Shown here piece by piece: positions 48,096 through 57,801 of a stretch of DNA of 64,000 nt. The DNA lies in assembly GCF_040537815.1 (NCBI RefSeq), contig NZ_JBEWSZ010000001.1, positions 1,116,001 through 1,180,000 on the forward strand, given 5' to 3'. Positions within the stretch are counted from its first letter, which is position 1. Each line of letters begins with the position of its first letter. The notes below the pieces were generated by a model that was not told the DNA's origin, did not search any database, and worked only from the letters and a program-made list of their open reading frames with translations. This stretch comes from Mesorhizobium shangrilense (lineage in GTDB: Bacteria; Pseudomonadota; Alphaproteobacteria; Rhizobiales; Rhizobiaceae). Both the position numbers and the translations under genes were made by a program.

Positions 48096-51000
48096 ATGGC
48101 GGATGACAGACTTCCACGCGATCCCCTGAAGCGCGAAGCTGCGATCCAGGCCGCGCGCCCGGAGGCTCCGGCGCGTCCCTTCATTCATCTGCGCGTGCAT
48201 TCGGCCTATTCGCTGCTCGAAGGCGCGCTCCAGCTCGGCAAGATCGTTGGCCACGCGGTCAAGGACGAGGCTCCGGCCATCGCCGTCACCGACACCAACA
48301 ATCTGTTCGGTGCGCTGGAATTCGCGCAGAAGGCGGTCAAGGACGGTATCCAGCCGATCATCGGCTGCCAGATCGCGCTCGCTTTTTCCGGCGAGAACAG
48401 CGACGGCCAGCGCGACCGCCGGCGGCAGGGTCCGGACATGCGGCCCGTGGTGTTGCTGGCCGCCACCGAGGCAGGCTATGCGCATCTGGTCAAACTGGTC
48501 AGCCGCGTCTATCTCGAAACGCCTCCGGGCGAACCGGTGCATCTGACCACCGAGATGATGCGAGGCTATTGCGATGGTCTAATCTGCCTCAGCGGCGGAC
48601 CGCGCGGCCCGATCGGCATTGCGCTGAAGGAAGATCGCCGGGATCTCGCCGAGGCGCGGCTTTTGACCCTCAAGGCCATGTTTGGCGACAGGCTCTATGT
48701 CGAGCTGGATCGGGTCTCCGGCTATGACCGGGTGATCGAGCAATTGTCGATCGATCTTGCCTATACCCATGAATTGCCGCTGGTCGCCACCAACGAGGCA
48801 TTCTTCTCGGCGCGCGACGACTACGACGCGCATGATGCGCTGATCGCCATCGCCGAGGGCTCGGTCGTTGCCGCCGACAATCGCCGGCGGCTGACGCCCG
48901 ACAATTTCCTGCGCGGTCAGGCCGATATGGCGCGGCTGTTCGCCGATCTGCCGGAAGCGATCGACAATACCGTCGAGATTGCGATGCGCTGTTCCTACTA
49001 TCCGAAGAACCGCAATCCGATCCTGCCGCGTTTCACTGGCGGCGATGTCGCCGACAACGATGCCGCCGTGCAGGCGGAGGCCGACGAACTCACCCGCCAG
49101 GCACATGAAGGGCTCGATGCGCGGCTGGCCGCGCATGGCCCGACGAAAGGCTACACGGTCGAGCAATATCGCGAGCGGCTGAATTTCGAGCTCGGCATCA
49201 TCACCAAGATGAAGTTTCCGGGCTACTTCCTGATCGTTGCCGACTTCATCAAATGGGCCAAGGCGCAAGGCATACCGGTCGGGCCGGGCCGCGGTTCGGG
49301 CGCCGGTTCGCTGGTCGCCTATTCGACGACCATCACCGATATCGATCCGCTGCGTTTCTCGCTGCTGTTCGAGCGCTTCCTCAATCCCGACCGCGTGTCG
49401 ATGCCCGACTTCGACATCGACTTCTGCCAGGACCGACGCGAAGAGGTCATCCGCTACGTCCAGCAGAAATATGGCCGCGAACAGGTCGGCCAAATTATCA
49501 CCTTCGGTACACTGCAGGCCCGCGCCGTGCTGCGCGACGTCGGCCGTGTGCTGCAAATGCCCTACGGCCAGGTCGACAAGCTGTCCAAGATGGTGCCGCA
49601 GAACCCGGCCAATCCGGTGAAGCTCGCCGAAGCCATCGCAAATGAACCGCGCTTTGCCGAAGAGGCCGAACGCGAGCCGATCGTGCAGACGCTGCTCGAC
49701 ATGGCGCAGAAGCTGGAAGGGCTCTACCGCCACGCTTCGACCCACGCCGCCGGCATCGTCATCGGCGACCGGCCGCTGTCCGAACTGGTGCCGATGTATC
49801 GCGACCCGCGCTCGGACATGCCGGTCACCCAGTTCAACATGAAATATGTCGAGCAGGCCGGGCTGGTGAAATTCGACTTCCTCGGCCTGAAAACGCTGAC
49901 CGTGCTGGAGACGGCGGTGAAGCTCATTCGCCGGCGCGGCATCGAGATCGACCTGGCAAATATCCCGCTCGACGATGCCGAAACCTACGCCATGCTGTCG
50001 CGCGGCGAAGTGGTCGGCGTGTTCCAGGTGGAAAGTGCGGGCATGCGCAAGGCGCTGATCGGCATGCGGCCCGACTGCATCGAGGACATCATCGCGCTGG
50101 TTGCCCTCTACCGGCCGGGCCCCATGGAGAACATCCCGACCTACAACGCCAGAAAGCATGGCGAGGAGGAGATGGCGTCTATCCATCCCAAGATCGACCA
50201 TCTGGTGAAGGAGACGCAGGGCGTCATCGTCTACCAGGAACAGGTGATGCAGATCGCGCAGGAGCTGTCCGGCTACTCGCTAGGCGAAGCCGACCTTCTG
50301 CGCCGCGCCATGGGCAAGAAGATCCGCGCCGAGATGGACAAGCAGCGCGAGCGCTTCGTCTCGGGCGCGGTCGAGCGCGGCGTCGGCAAGCCGCAAGCCG
50401 ACTTCATTTTCGATCTCCTGGCCAAGTTCGCCGACTATGGCTTCAACAAGTCGCACGCCGCCGCCTATGCGGTCGTTTCCTACCAGACCGCGTATCTGAA
50501 GGCGCATTATCCGGTCGAGTTCCTGGCGGCGTCGATGACGCTCGACATGGGCAACACCGACAAGCTCGCCGATTTCCGCCAGGACGCGCTACGGCTTGGC
50601 ATCGAGGTTCTGGCGCCATCGGTGATGACCAGCTTCCGTCCCTTCGAAGTGGGTGAGAACCGCATCTATTATTCGCTGGCAGCACTCAAGGGCGTTGGCG
50701 ACGCGGCGGTCGAGCACATCGTTGCCATGCGGGGCGAAAAGCCGTTCAAGAACCTCGCCGACTTCTGCGAACGCGTCGATCCCAAGATTGTCGGCAAGCG
50801 TGTCTTTGAAAGCCTGATCACAGCCGGCGCGCTCGATTGCTTCGGCCATGACCGCGCGTCGATGATGGCGGGCGTCGAACGGATGATGGGGCTGGCGTCG
50901 CTGGCGCAGCAGAATGCGGTCTCCGGCCAGCATGACATTTTCGGTGCATCGCTTGGCGCCCAGTCACAGGCGCTCAACCTTCCGATGACCGAACCGTGGC

Positions 51001-51623
51001 TCGCCGCCGACCGGCTGCACCGCGAATTCCAGGTGGTCGGCTTCTATCTCTCGGCCCATCCGCTTGATGAATACAAGGCTGCCCTGCAGAAGATGCGGGT
51101 GCAGAACTGGGGCGAGTTCTCGGCGGCCGTCAAGCGCGGTGCTGCCGCCGGCCGTCTTGCCGGCACGGTAACGTCCAAGCAGGAGCGCAAGACGCGCACC
51201 GGCAACAAGATGGGCGTCATCGCCTTTTCCGATACATCCGGCCAGTATGAGGCCGTGCTGTTTTCGGAAGGGCTGGCGCAGTACCGCGACCTTCTGGAGG
51301 CTGGCCGCTCCGTTGTCATCACCGTTGCGGCCGAGGACAGGCCGGAAGGCGTCAATCTGCGCATCAACTCGGTACAATCGCTAGAGGATGAGGCAAGCCG
51401 CATTCAGAAGGCGCTGCGCATCTTCGTGCGCAACGCCACGCCGATCAACACGCTGGCGAACCAGTTGACCGTCAGGGGCGAGGGGCAGGTCAGTTTTGTG
51501 CTGATCAAGGAAGAGGGCGCGGGCGAGGTGGAGATCGAGTTGCCCAACCGCTACCGCATCTCGCCGCAGATCGCGTCGGCCATGCGCGCGGTGCCGGGCG
51601 TGGTCGAGGTTGAGCTCGTCTAG
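48096..51623 (+). CDS. dnaE: DNA polymerase III alpha subunit
   Basis: The replicative polymerase. The 1175 residues comprise an N-terminal PHP domain (HLRVHSAYSLLEGA from residue 31), the polymerase core with the catalytic aspartates in PDFDIDF (Asp438, Asp440, Asp442) and GPGRGSGAGSLVAY, a helix-hairpin-helix region, and a C-terminal OB fold (GTVTSKQERKTRTGNKMG) with the beta-clamp contact nearby. Length agrees with DnaE1 of alphaproteobacteria, not with ImuB-linked DnaE2. The leader is short, and the start ATG is preceded by only a weak binding site. Confidence 0.96.
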   Translation: MADDRLPRDPLKREAAIQAARPEAPARPFIHLRVHSAYSLLEGALQLGKIVGHAVKDEAPAIAVTDTNNLFGALEFAQKAVKDGIQPIIGCQIALAFSGENSDGQRDRRRQGPDMRPVVLLAATEAGYAHLVKLVSRVYLETPPGEPVHLTTEMMRGYCDGLICLSGGPRGPIGIALKEDRRDLAEARLLTLKAMFGDRLYVELDRVSGYDRVIEQLSIDLAYTHELPLVATNEAFFSARDDYDAHDALIAIAEGSVVAADNRRRLTPDNFLRGQADMARLFADLPEAIDNTVEIAMRCSYYPKNRNPILPRFTGGDVADNDAAVQAEADELTRQAHEGLDARLAAHGPTKGYTVEQYRERLNFELGIITKMKFPGYFLIVADFIKWAKAQGIPVGPGRGSGAGSLVAYSTTITDIDPLRFSLLFERFLNPDRVSMPDFDIDFCQDRREEVIRYVQQKYGREQVGQIITFGTLQARAVLRDVGRVLQMPYGQVDKLSKMVPQNPANPVKLAEAIANEPRFAEEAEREPIVQTLLDMAQKLEGLYRHASTHAAGIVIGDRPLSELVPMYRDPRSDMPVTQFNMKYVEQAGLVKFDFLGLKTLTVLETAVKLIRRRGIEIDLANIPLDDAETYAMLSRGEVVGVFQVESAGMRKALIGMRPDCIEDIIALVALYRPGPMENIPTYNARKHGEEEMASIHPKIDHLVKETQGVIVYQEQVMQIAQELSGYSLGEADLLRRAMGKKIRAEMDKQRERFVSGAVERGVGKPQADFIFDLLAKFADYGFNKSHAAAYAVVSYQTAYLKAHYPVEFLAASMTLDMGNTDKLADFRQDALRLGIEVLAPSVMTSFRPFEVGENRIYYSLAALKGVGDAAVEHIVAMRGEKPFKNLADFCERVDPKIVGKRVFESLITAGALDCFGHDRASMMAGVERMMGLASLAQQNAVSGQHDIFGASLGAQSQALNLPMTEPWLAADRLHREFQVVGFYLSAHPLDEYKAALQKMRVQNWGEFSAAVKRGAAAGRLAGTVTSKQERKTRTGNKMGVIAFSDTSGQYEAVLFSEGLAQYRDLLEAGRSVVITVAAEDRPEGVNLRINSVQSLEDEASRIQKALRIFVRNATPINTLANQLTVRGEGQVSFVLIKEEGAGEVEIELPNRYRISPQIASAMRAVPGVVEVELV

Positions 51624-51664
51624 TCGGCTGGACTGGGCTCGACGCAGACGCTATCGCAATCGCC

Positions 51665-52468
51665 ATGAAGAGCGACGACGGTGGCGGATTGCAGAATGGT
51701 TCGGCACTGGCGCGGCTGCGCAACAGGCTGCGCAAGCTCTATCACGGGCGCACGCCCGCGGCCTTCCGGTTCCAGGTGGCGGCAATTGTCATCGATCTGG
51801 CCATCATCGCCTTCTTCATCGCCGCACCGGTCCTGCAACAGTCGGCCTCGTTTCTGTGGCTCGACTATGCGGTGGCGGCACTCGTCGCGGCAGACATAGC
51901 TGCCCGGCTGCTCGCCTCAAACGACATGCTGCGCCAGCTGAAGCAGCCGACATCATGGGTCGATATCTTTATCCTGCTGACATTGCTGATGCCGACGGCG
52001 CTGGCTAATCTGGCTTTTCTGCGCATCCTGCGGCTGTGGTCGCTGTCGCGCAGCGGCTCGCTTTGGCGGCATTTCGAAATGCGCGGCCTGAAACCCTGGC
52101 GCGAAGCGAGCCAGGCTGTCATCAATCTGGTGACCTTCCTGTTCGTCATCACCGGTTTTGTCTACACGTTCTTCTTCCGCAACGGCGCTGGCCTGGAGAA
52201 CTACGTCGACGCGCTCTATTTCACCGTTGCCACGGTGACGACGACCGGCTTCGGCGACATCGTGCTGCCGGGCATCGCCGGCAAGCTGACGGCCATCGTC
52301 ACCATGATCATCGGCATATCGCTGTTCGTCAGGCTGGCCCAGGCGATCTTCCGGCCGACCAAGGTGTTCTTTCCCTGTCCGCAGTGCGGGTTGCAGCGGC
52401 ATGAACCGGATGCCGTGCATTGCAAGGCCTGTGGCCATGTCCTCAACATACCCGACGACGGCAACTGA
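51665..52468 (+). CDS. Voltage-gated-type potassium channel with C-terminal zinc ribbon
   Basis: A 267-residue channel subunit. Spans S1-S4 lie at residues 37-135, with regularly placed arginines (120, 123, 129) in an S4-like helix. S5 is around 152-170, the pore helix and filter TTGFGD at 193-198, and S6 at 204-225. The filter differs from the usual TVGYGD by Phe for Tyr and Thr for Val, a seen variant. The C-terminus has CPQC (238-241) and CKAC (253-256), a rubredoxin-like zinc knuckle not found in most such channels. Predicted inner membrane. It follows dnaE by 41 bases. Confidence 0.88.
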   Translation: MKSDDGGGLQNGSALARLRNRLRKLYHGRTPAAFRFQVAAIVIDLAIIAFFIAAPVLQQSASFLWLDYAVAALVAADIAARLLASNDMLRQLKQPTSWVDIFILLTLLMPTALANLAFLRILRLWSLSRSGSLWRHFEMRGLKPWREASQAVINLVTFLFVITGFVYTFFFRNGAGLENYVDALYFTVATVTTTGFGDIVLPGIAGKLTAIVTMIIGISLFVRLAQAIFRPTKVFFPCPQCGLQRHEPDAVHCKACGHVLNIPDDGN

Positions 52469-52480
52469 CTTTGGGTAGCG

Positions 52481-53362
52481 CTACGAAGCCGCCACTTCGG
52501 CCGGTTTTATCGGTTTTCGCTGCAGATTGAGCAGGTTGCCCATCAGGATCAGCAGCGCGCCGCCAGCAGTGAAGACGTCGATCTGCTCGCTGTAGAGCAG
52601 CCAACCCACCAGTGCCGACAGCGGCACGCGCAGGAAATCCATCGGTGAAATGACGGTGGCGTCGGCATAGGTCAGCGCGCGGGCCATGCAGAAGTGGGAC
52701 GACATGCCGGTGAAGGCGATCAACAGGATCCACGGCCAGAGATAAAGCGGCGGGTTACGCCATTCGTAGAGTGCGGGAGCAAGGCCGACCACCGACTGGA
52801 TGATCAGCATCCAGAAGATGATGCGCACCACGCTGTCGGTTCGGGTCAGCGACTTGACCAGCACCAGCGATATGCCGAAGCAGACGGCCGCGCCGAGGAC
52901 AACGACGTGCCCGAGATCAGCCGAACCAAAACCGGGGCGCACGATGATGACAACGCCGATCAGCCCGAGAACGATCGCGGCGAGCCGTGCACGGCTCAGC
53001 CTTTCGCCGAGAAACGTTACCGCCAGGATCGCCGTCCAGATCGGCGTGGTGAACTCGATGGAGATCAGCACCGCCAATGGAATCAGCGTCAGCGCATAAA
53101 GCCATGCCGCCTGGCCGGAATAATGAACGACGTTGCGAGCGATATGCGCGAGAGGGCGTTCGGTGCGCATCGCCGCGAAGCCGCCGCTCGCCATCACCAG
53201 CGGCAGCAGAATGAAGAAGCCGATCACCGAACGCAGTTCCAGCACCTGGAACACATTGAGTTCCGCCGTGGTGGCGCGACCGGCGATGGACATCCCCAGG
53301 AACGAGGTGACCGAAAGCGCCATCCAGAAGGCTGCCTTGGGGATTGAAGGTGTGGCTGACAT
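52481..53362 (-). CDS. DMT family EamA transporter
   Basis: A 293-residue inner-membrane exporter with ten predicted spans in two EamA halves. The first spans FWMALSVTSFLGMSIAGRATTAELN and ELRSVIGFFILLPL, then YADATVISPMDFLRVPLSALVGWLLYSE in the second half, are typical of drug/metabolite exporters such as RhtA- or YdcZ-like proteins. The cargo is unknown. ATG 53362 is chosen because the family begins there; a longer in-frame ORF to 53536 is not supported. It converges on the K+ channel gene. Confidence 0.88.
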   Translation of the reverse strand: MSATPSIPKAAFWMALSVTSFLGMSIAGRATTAELNVFQVLELRSVIGFFILLPLVMASGGFAAMRTERPLAHIARNVVHYSGQAAWLYALTLIPLAVLISIEFTTPIWTAILAVTFLGERLSRARLAAIVLGLIGVVIIVRPGFGSADLGHVVVLGAAVCFGISLVLVKSLTRTDSVVRIIFWMLIIQSVVGLAPALYEWRNPPLYLWPWILLIAFTGMSSHFCMARALTYADATVISPMDFLRVPLSALVGWLLYSEQIDVFTAGGALLILMGNLLNLQRKPIKPAEVAAS

Positions 53363-53557
53363 CGGAGCTATGTCGCAAGCTGGGGCCGTCACCGCAACCA
53401 TGAGACAGCGCATTCGACTGGGCCAGCGGGGATGACCAGAGGCTGCAAAACCGCCATACTGCAGGCGGAACCTGCCGTGGAGCGACGTATTGAGCCAGGG
53501 GATTTGTCGAGCGTCAACAGAAGCGTTGTGCTTCACGCGCCAACAAGGAGAGCTTCA

Positions 53558-54061
53558 ATGAGGTTATTTGGGCGATTTGCTGTTGTTGGCTGTCTGTTGG
53601 TCGCGGCTGGCGCGGCGCATGCCGACGAGAGCAAATTTCTCCAGTCACTTCAGGGGAGTTTTGCCGGGAAGGGCACCGTCAAGGTCGACACGGATGCGCC
53701 GACTCTGAGCGTATCTTGCACCTTCAAGTCCAACGCAACGTCGACTTCCTTGTCGCTGAACGGTACATGCCGCGGACTTGTCCTGGTCACGCGCGACATC
53801 AGCGCGGATTTGAAGTCCAGCGGGGCGAAGTACACGGGTACCTATATCGGATCCCGCACCGGGCCTGCGCAACTCACCGGCAGCCGCTCGGGCAATGCGA
53901 TCAATCTCATCATCCATTGGGCCAAAGTGATCAACGGTGAACGTAGCGCGAAGTTGACGGTTGAGAAGACAGGCGGCGGCATGCGGCTGACCGTTGTCGA
54001 CCGTGACCCGAAAACCGGCAAGGGCGTGGTGACAAGCCGGATTGATCTTCTGCGCACCTGA
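53558..54061 (+). CDS. Small exported protein, function unknown
   Basis: A 167-residue protein with a clear signal peptide (about 1-22, GRFAVVGCLLVAAGAAHA, cleaved before DESKF). The mature part is beta-rich (GSFAGKGTVKV, TLSVSCTFKSNATSTSLSLNGTCRGL, KYTGTYIGSRTGPAQLTGSRSG, NLIIHWAK), suggestive of a small lipocalin-like or beta-barrel domain. AAGGAG just before ATG 53558 sets the start. I recognise it as a conserved rhizobial unknown only. It converges on dinB. Confidence 0.7.
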   Translation: MRLFGRFAVVGCLLVAAGAAHADESKFLQSLQGSFAGKGTVKVDTDAPTLSVSCTFKSNATSTSLSLNGTCRGLVLVTRDISADLKSSGAKYTGTYIGSRTGPAQLTGSRSGNAINLIIHWAKVINGERSAKLTVEKTGGGMRLTVVDRDPKTGKGVVTSRIDLLRT

Positions 54062-54080
54062 ACGTCTGTAAACGTCTGTT

Positions 54081-55397
54081 TTAATCCTCGATTGGCTCCG
54101 GCGGATGGGCGCTGCGGCCCTTGCCAAAGGTGTAGCCGGTTTCCACTGCCTTGCGGCCGAACTTGTCGCGCAGGGCATCGATCGCCCCTTCGGCCATGGC
54201 GCGCTTGCGCGCCTGGACATCGACGAGATCGGGCGGATCGGCCTTGTCGTCGTCCGAGAGATCGCTGACGCCGATGCCGAGCAGCCGATATTTTGTTCCA
54301 TCCGTTTCCTTGCGAAGCAGCTCCACCCCGGTCTGGAAGATGCGGTCGGCGAGCCGGGTCGGATCGCCGAGCTGCCGGTTGCGCGTGCGAAGCTTGAAAT
54401 CCTGGGTCTTCAGCTTCAGCACCACGGTGCGTCCGGCAATTCGTGATTTCTTCAATCGGGCCGAGACCTTTTCCGAAAGGCCCCTCAGCACCGCGACCAA
54501 CTCTTCCAGCGAGGCGATGTCGGTGTCGAAGGTGGTCTCGGCCGATACGCTCTTGGCATCTTGGTCAGGATCGACACGGCGGACGTCCTCGCCGCGCGAA
54601 AGGCGGTAGAGCCGGTCGCCCATTGTGCCGTAACGGCGCATCAGGTCGCTGCGATCCATGCGCTGCAGCTGGCCGATGGTGCGAATGCCGTCGCGTTCGA
54701 GCGTCGCGTTGAAGGCCTTGCCGACACCCCAGATCATCGTCACCGGCTGCTCGGCCAGGAAGCCGACCGCCTCCGCCTCGCCAATCACCGAAAAGCCGCG
54801 CGGCTTGCGGAAATCCGACGCTATCTTGGCCAGGAACTTGCAGTAGGAAAGGCCGGCGGAAACCGTGATGCCGATCTCCTTTTCGACGGCGAGCGCGAAC
54901 CGCGCCAGCACCACCGCCGGCGGCAGGCCGTGCAGCCGCTCGGTTCCGGCGAGATCCAGGAACGCCTCGTCGATGGAGAGCGGCTCGACCAGTGGCGTCA
55001 GCGCCTGCATCATGGCGCGCACCTCGCGGCCGACGCGCACGTATTTCTCCATGTTCGGCGGAATGACAACGGCTTCCGGGCAGGCTTCGAGGGCCTTGAA
55101 CATCGGCATTGCCGAGCGGACGCCCTGGATGCGGGCGATGTAGCAGGCGGTGGAGACAACGCCGCGCTTGCCGCCGCCGATGATCAGGGGCCGGTCCTTC
55201 AGCGCCGGATTGTCGCGTTTTTCTATGGCTGCGTAGAAGGCGTCGCAGTCGATATGGGCAAGATGCAGCCGGTAAAGCTCGGGATGGCGGGTGAGGCGAG
55301 GGCTGCCGCACCGCTCGCACCGGCGAGTCTCGCCGCGCTGAAAAGTCAGGCAGTCGCGGCAAAAACCGTGATCGGGATTGTTGACAGGGGCCGCCAT
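54081..55397 (-). CDS. dinB: DNA polymerase IV with N-terminal zinc ribbon
   Basis: A Y-family translesion polymerase for bypassing damaged bases. In 438 residues the Pol IV catalytic residues are visible: [12 protein letters not shown] (Asp50, Asp52), [14 protein letters not shown] and SIDEAFLDL (Asp143, Glu144), plus a little-finger domain and a C-terminal tail. Before the polymerase there is an extra cysteine motif (CRDC at 13-16, CERC at 27-30), a zinc ribbon not present in E. coli DinB. The start (55397) is uncertain, since no clear binding site is visible. An ATG at 55409 and a TTG at 55454 are alternatives. Confidence 0.93.
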   Translation of the reverse strand: MAAPVNNPDHGFCRDCLTFQRGETRRCERCGSPRLTRHPELYRLHLAHIDCDAFYAAIEKRDNPALKDRPLIIGGGKRGVVSTACYIARIQGVRSAMPMFKALEACPEAVVIPPNMEKYVRVGREVRAMMQALTPLVEPLSIDEAFLDLAGTERLHGLPPAVVLARFALAVEKEIGITVSAGLSYCKFLAKIASDFRKPRGFSVIGEAEAVGFLAEQPVTMIWGVGKAFNATLERDGIRTIGQLQRMDRSDLMRRYGTMGDRLYRLSRGEDVRRVDPDQDAKSVSAETTFDTDIASLEELVAVLRGLSEKVSARLKKSRIAGRTVVLKLKTQDFKLRTRNRQLGDPTRLADRIFQTGVELLRKETDGTKYRLLGIGVSDLSDDDKADPPDLVDVQARKRAMAEGAIDALRDKFGRKAVETGYTFGKGRSAHPPEPIED

Positions 55398-55474
55398 CAC
55401 TGCGAACATAAAGAGAACAGAGGCAATGGTACGACAGTGCAGGGCCGGCGACAAGGCTGGCCTGGGGAGAACGT

Positions 55475-56050
55475 ATGAGCACGACCGTCGCGCCGCTGGT
55501 ACCCGAGCTTTGGGCGGATTTCGAGGACCTGTTCGGCAAGCAAGGCGCCTGCTACGGCTGCTGGTGCACGCATTTCCGGCTGGCGCCGGCAGTGCGTCGG
55601 GCGAGCGATCGCGAAAGCAATAAGGACCATATCAAGGCGCGCATTGAAGCCGGCCCGCCGCCGGGCCTGCTGGCATATGAGGACGGCCAGGCGGTTGGCT
55701 GGATGCAGATCGGTCCGCGCGCCGACGTGCCCGAATGGAACAATCGGGGCAGGGGCTCAGCGCCGGTCGACCCAGTCGATGCGGCGGATCCGGGCGTCTG
55801 GGCAATTTCGTGCTTTTTCATCCGCGCCAGGGCGCGGGGCAGGGGCGTGACCCACCGTCTGGTGGAAGGTGGCATCGCGTTCGCCCGACAGAGTGGCGCG
55901 CGACTGGTCGAGGCCTGCCCGATCGATCTGTCCAGGGATTCGCGCTCGATCGGACTTTTTGTCGGTTCGTCGCGGGTTTTCGAGAAAGCCGGCTTCGAGA
56001 GGCTTCTCGAACGCAAGGCGGGCCGGCCGCTGATGCGGTTGATTCTTTGA
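55475..56050 (+). CDS. GNAT family N-acetyltransferase
   Basis: A 191-residue acetyltransferase. The acetyl-CoA-binding segment appears as [32 protein letters not shown], with the R/Q-x2-G-x-G/A pattern in RGRGVT. The N-terminal [17 protein letters not shown] holds a notable C-x2-C-x-C cluster. The acceptor cannot be named. It diverges from dinB, so the two start regions share the 55398-55474 gap. Confidence 0.85.
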   Translation: MSTTVAPLVPELWADFEDLFGKQGACYGCWCTHFRLAPAVRRASDRESNKDHIKARIEAGPPPGLLAYEDGQAVGWMQIGPRADVPEWNNRGRGSAPVDPVDAADPGVWAISCFFIRARARGRGVTHRLVEGGIAFARQSGARLVEACPIDLSRDSRSIGLFVGSSRVFEKAGFERLLERKAGRPLMRLIL

Positions 56051-56152
56051 GGCAAACGCCCGATTGTCGCTGCCCGTCTTGCGGCTGTGATGGTATTTTC
56101 CTACCAGAACAGCGATATGTTTTCGCCATCTAAGGCCAAACGGAGAATTTGC

Positions 56153-57694
56153 GTGAACCGTGCCCTGCCATTTGCTTTCTTTGTTGCGCTGAGCGCGCCT
56201 GCTTTCGGACAGACAGTCGACAGCCAGGGTGCGACGCATCTTTCCGAGAATCTGTCCCGCTATGTCGGCAAGCAGGCGGTCGACAAGGGCGTGCTGAAGG
56301 TCTCCGTGGAAGGCGATGCCTACAAGATCGCTTTCGACCTCAAGACACTTGCCGCGATGTTTCCGGACCAGAAGCTGCTGAAATTCGACTTTGCCCCCTA
56401 TGCCTTGCTGGTTAAACCGCGCAGCGATGGATCCTGGGATGTTTCGATGGATTTTTCGCAAAGCGCATCCTTCGAGTTCAACGGGCCCGAGGGGCTGCAA
56501 AGCACGCAGTTCTCGATCAAGGACGGCAAGGGTTCCGGGGTCTACGATCCCAATCTGGCGGCGTTCACCAGCGGCGCCAGTTCGATGGCCGGCATGACGA
56601 TGACATCGAAGGATGCCAAGCAGCACATCGATGTCAGTGCCGGCGCTGCCACCGCGACCATTGCCGGGACCAAGTCCGCGAATGGCGGCGTCGATTTCAC
56701 CACATCGCAAAAGGTGTCGAGCTTTGTCGAAGCGATCAATTTCGACGACGCGGAAAGCGGGCTGAAATTCCCGGTCACCATCAAGTCGCCGGAAGTGTCG
56801 TTGGAGGCGACTGGCAAGGGCGTGCAGACAAAGCCGTTGCTCGACCTGCTGGCATTTGCGGTGGCCAACGAAGACGAGGCCACGCTCAAGGCCAACCAGG
56901 CGCAGCTCAAGACGCTTCTGCGCGCCGCCTTGCCTTTGTGGGAGCGGGTCGACGGAAGCTACGGGTTCAAGGATTTGGCTGTGGCGAGCCCCGTCGGCAA
57001 TTTCGGCGCGGCGCAGCTCAGCACCGCATTCGGAATGGACGGAATCGCGCAGAGCGGAACGGTCAATTATGCGATCAAGGCGTCAGGTTTGACCATCCCG
57101 ACGCAGGTGCTGCCCGACTGGAGCGTCGCCCTGCTGCCGACCGATATCGACCTGAACTTTGGCGGCGCCAACATTGATCTCGACACTATGGCCAAGAAGG
57201 CAATCGATGCCTTCGATCTCAACCAGAATCCGCCGCTGTCGGCCGAATTTGGCGATACCTTGACCGCTGACTTCCTGGCCAAGACGCCTAAGGTCGTCAT
57301 CGGGCACAGCACAGTGAAGAACGCCAACATGGACGTCGCGGTGGAGGGCGAGATGACGTTCCCCGACGAGAAGCCCGAGGCCAATCTCAAGGTTGATATT
57401 GGCGGCTATGACAAGATCGTTGAAACCCTGCAGGCGGCGGCAAAGTCCGATCCGGACGCCGCGCAATACGTCCCTGTCGCGCTCGTCGTCAAAGGTTTTG
57501 CCAAGACGCTCCCCGATGGCCGTCTCGAATGGGTCGTCAACACCAAGGCGGATGGCTCGGTGACGGTCAACGGCGTCATGGTGAAGCCTGCCGATCCAGT
57601 CGCCGATGACAGCGGCGCAACCGACGACAGCAGCGATGACGATGGTGGCGATTCAGGCGCCCAGATGGGACAGCCTTCTCAGGAGAGCAAGTAA
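56153..57694 (+). CDS. Large exported protein of unknown function with acidic C-terminal tail
   Basis: A 513-residue secreted or periplasmic protein. The GTG at 56153 is the start, because GGAGAA is six bases upstream and a signal peptide begins there (MNRALPFAFFVALSAPAFG, cleaved before QTVDS). The mature part is beta-rich with alternating strands, for example LKFDFAPYALLVKP, SGTVNYAIKASGLTIP, and ALLPTDIDLNFGGANIDLDTMAKKAID. It ends in a low-complexity acidic tail (about 485-513, mostly Asp, Ser and Gly). It might be a DUF2125-like protein, but I cannot confirm that. A hairpin terminator follows. Confidence 0.72.
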   Translation: MNRALPFAFFVALSAPAFGQTVDSQGATHLSENLSRYVGKQAVDKGVLKVSVEGDAYKIAFDLKTLAAMFPDQKLLKFDFAPYALLVKPRSDGSWDVSMDFSQSASFEFNGPEGLQSTQFSIKDGKGSGVYDPNLAAFTSGASSMAGMTMTSKDAKQHIDVSAGAATATIAGTKSANGGVDFTTSQKVSSFVEAINFDDAESGLKFPVTIKSPEVSLEATGKGVQTKPLLDLLAFAVANEDEATLKANQAQLKTLLRAALPLWERVDGSYGFKDLAVASPVGNFGAAQLSTAFGMDGIAQSGTVNYAIKASGLTIPTQVLPDWSVALLPTDIDLNFGGANIDLDTMAKKAIDAFDLNQNPPLSAEFGDTLTADFLAKTPKVVIGHSTVKNANMDVAVEGEMTFPDEKPEANLKVDIGGYDKIVETLQAAAKSDPDAAQYVPVALVVKGFAKTLPDGRLEWVVNTKADGSVTVNGVMVKPADPVADDSGATDDSSDDDGGDSGAQMGQPSQESK

Positions 57695-57718
57695 ACGCGA
57701 CGAGATTTGACCAGAGGC

Positions 57719-57750
57719 GGGGCCGGTCGATGAATATCGATCGGCCCTGT
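57719..57750 (+). terminator. Hairpin terminator after the exported protein
   Basis: GGGCCGGTCGAT (57720-57731) pairs with ATCGATCGGCCC (57736-57747) through 12 base pairs including one G-T, around a GAAT tetraloop, followed by TGTTC. It starts 25 bases after the stop at 57694. The T-run is short, but the stem is strong. Confidence 0.6.
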
Positions 57751-57801
57751 TCGCATTTGAAAGGGAATGGCGAACCGCGCTGACTATTTGATTTGGCGGG
57801 T

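Noticed and set aside
48579..50201. Minus-strand ORF of 540 residues opposite dnaE
   Set aside because: Shadow frame of dnaE; composition and lack of motifs show it is not a gene.
54062..54080. AACGTCTGT twice in ten-base steps between convergent genes
   Set aside because: Only two short copies; too little to call a repeat array or a binding site.
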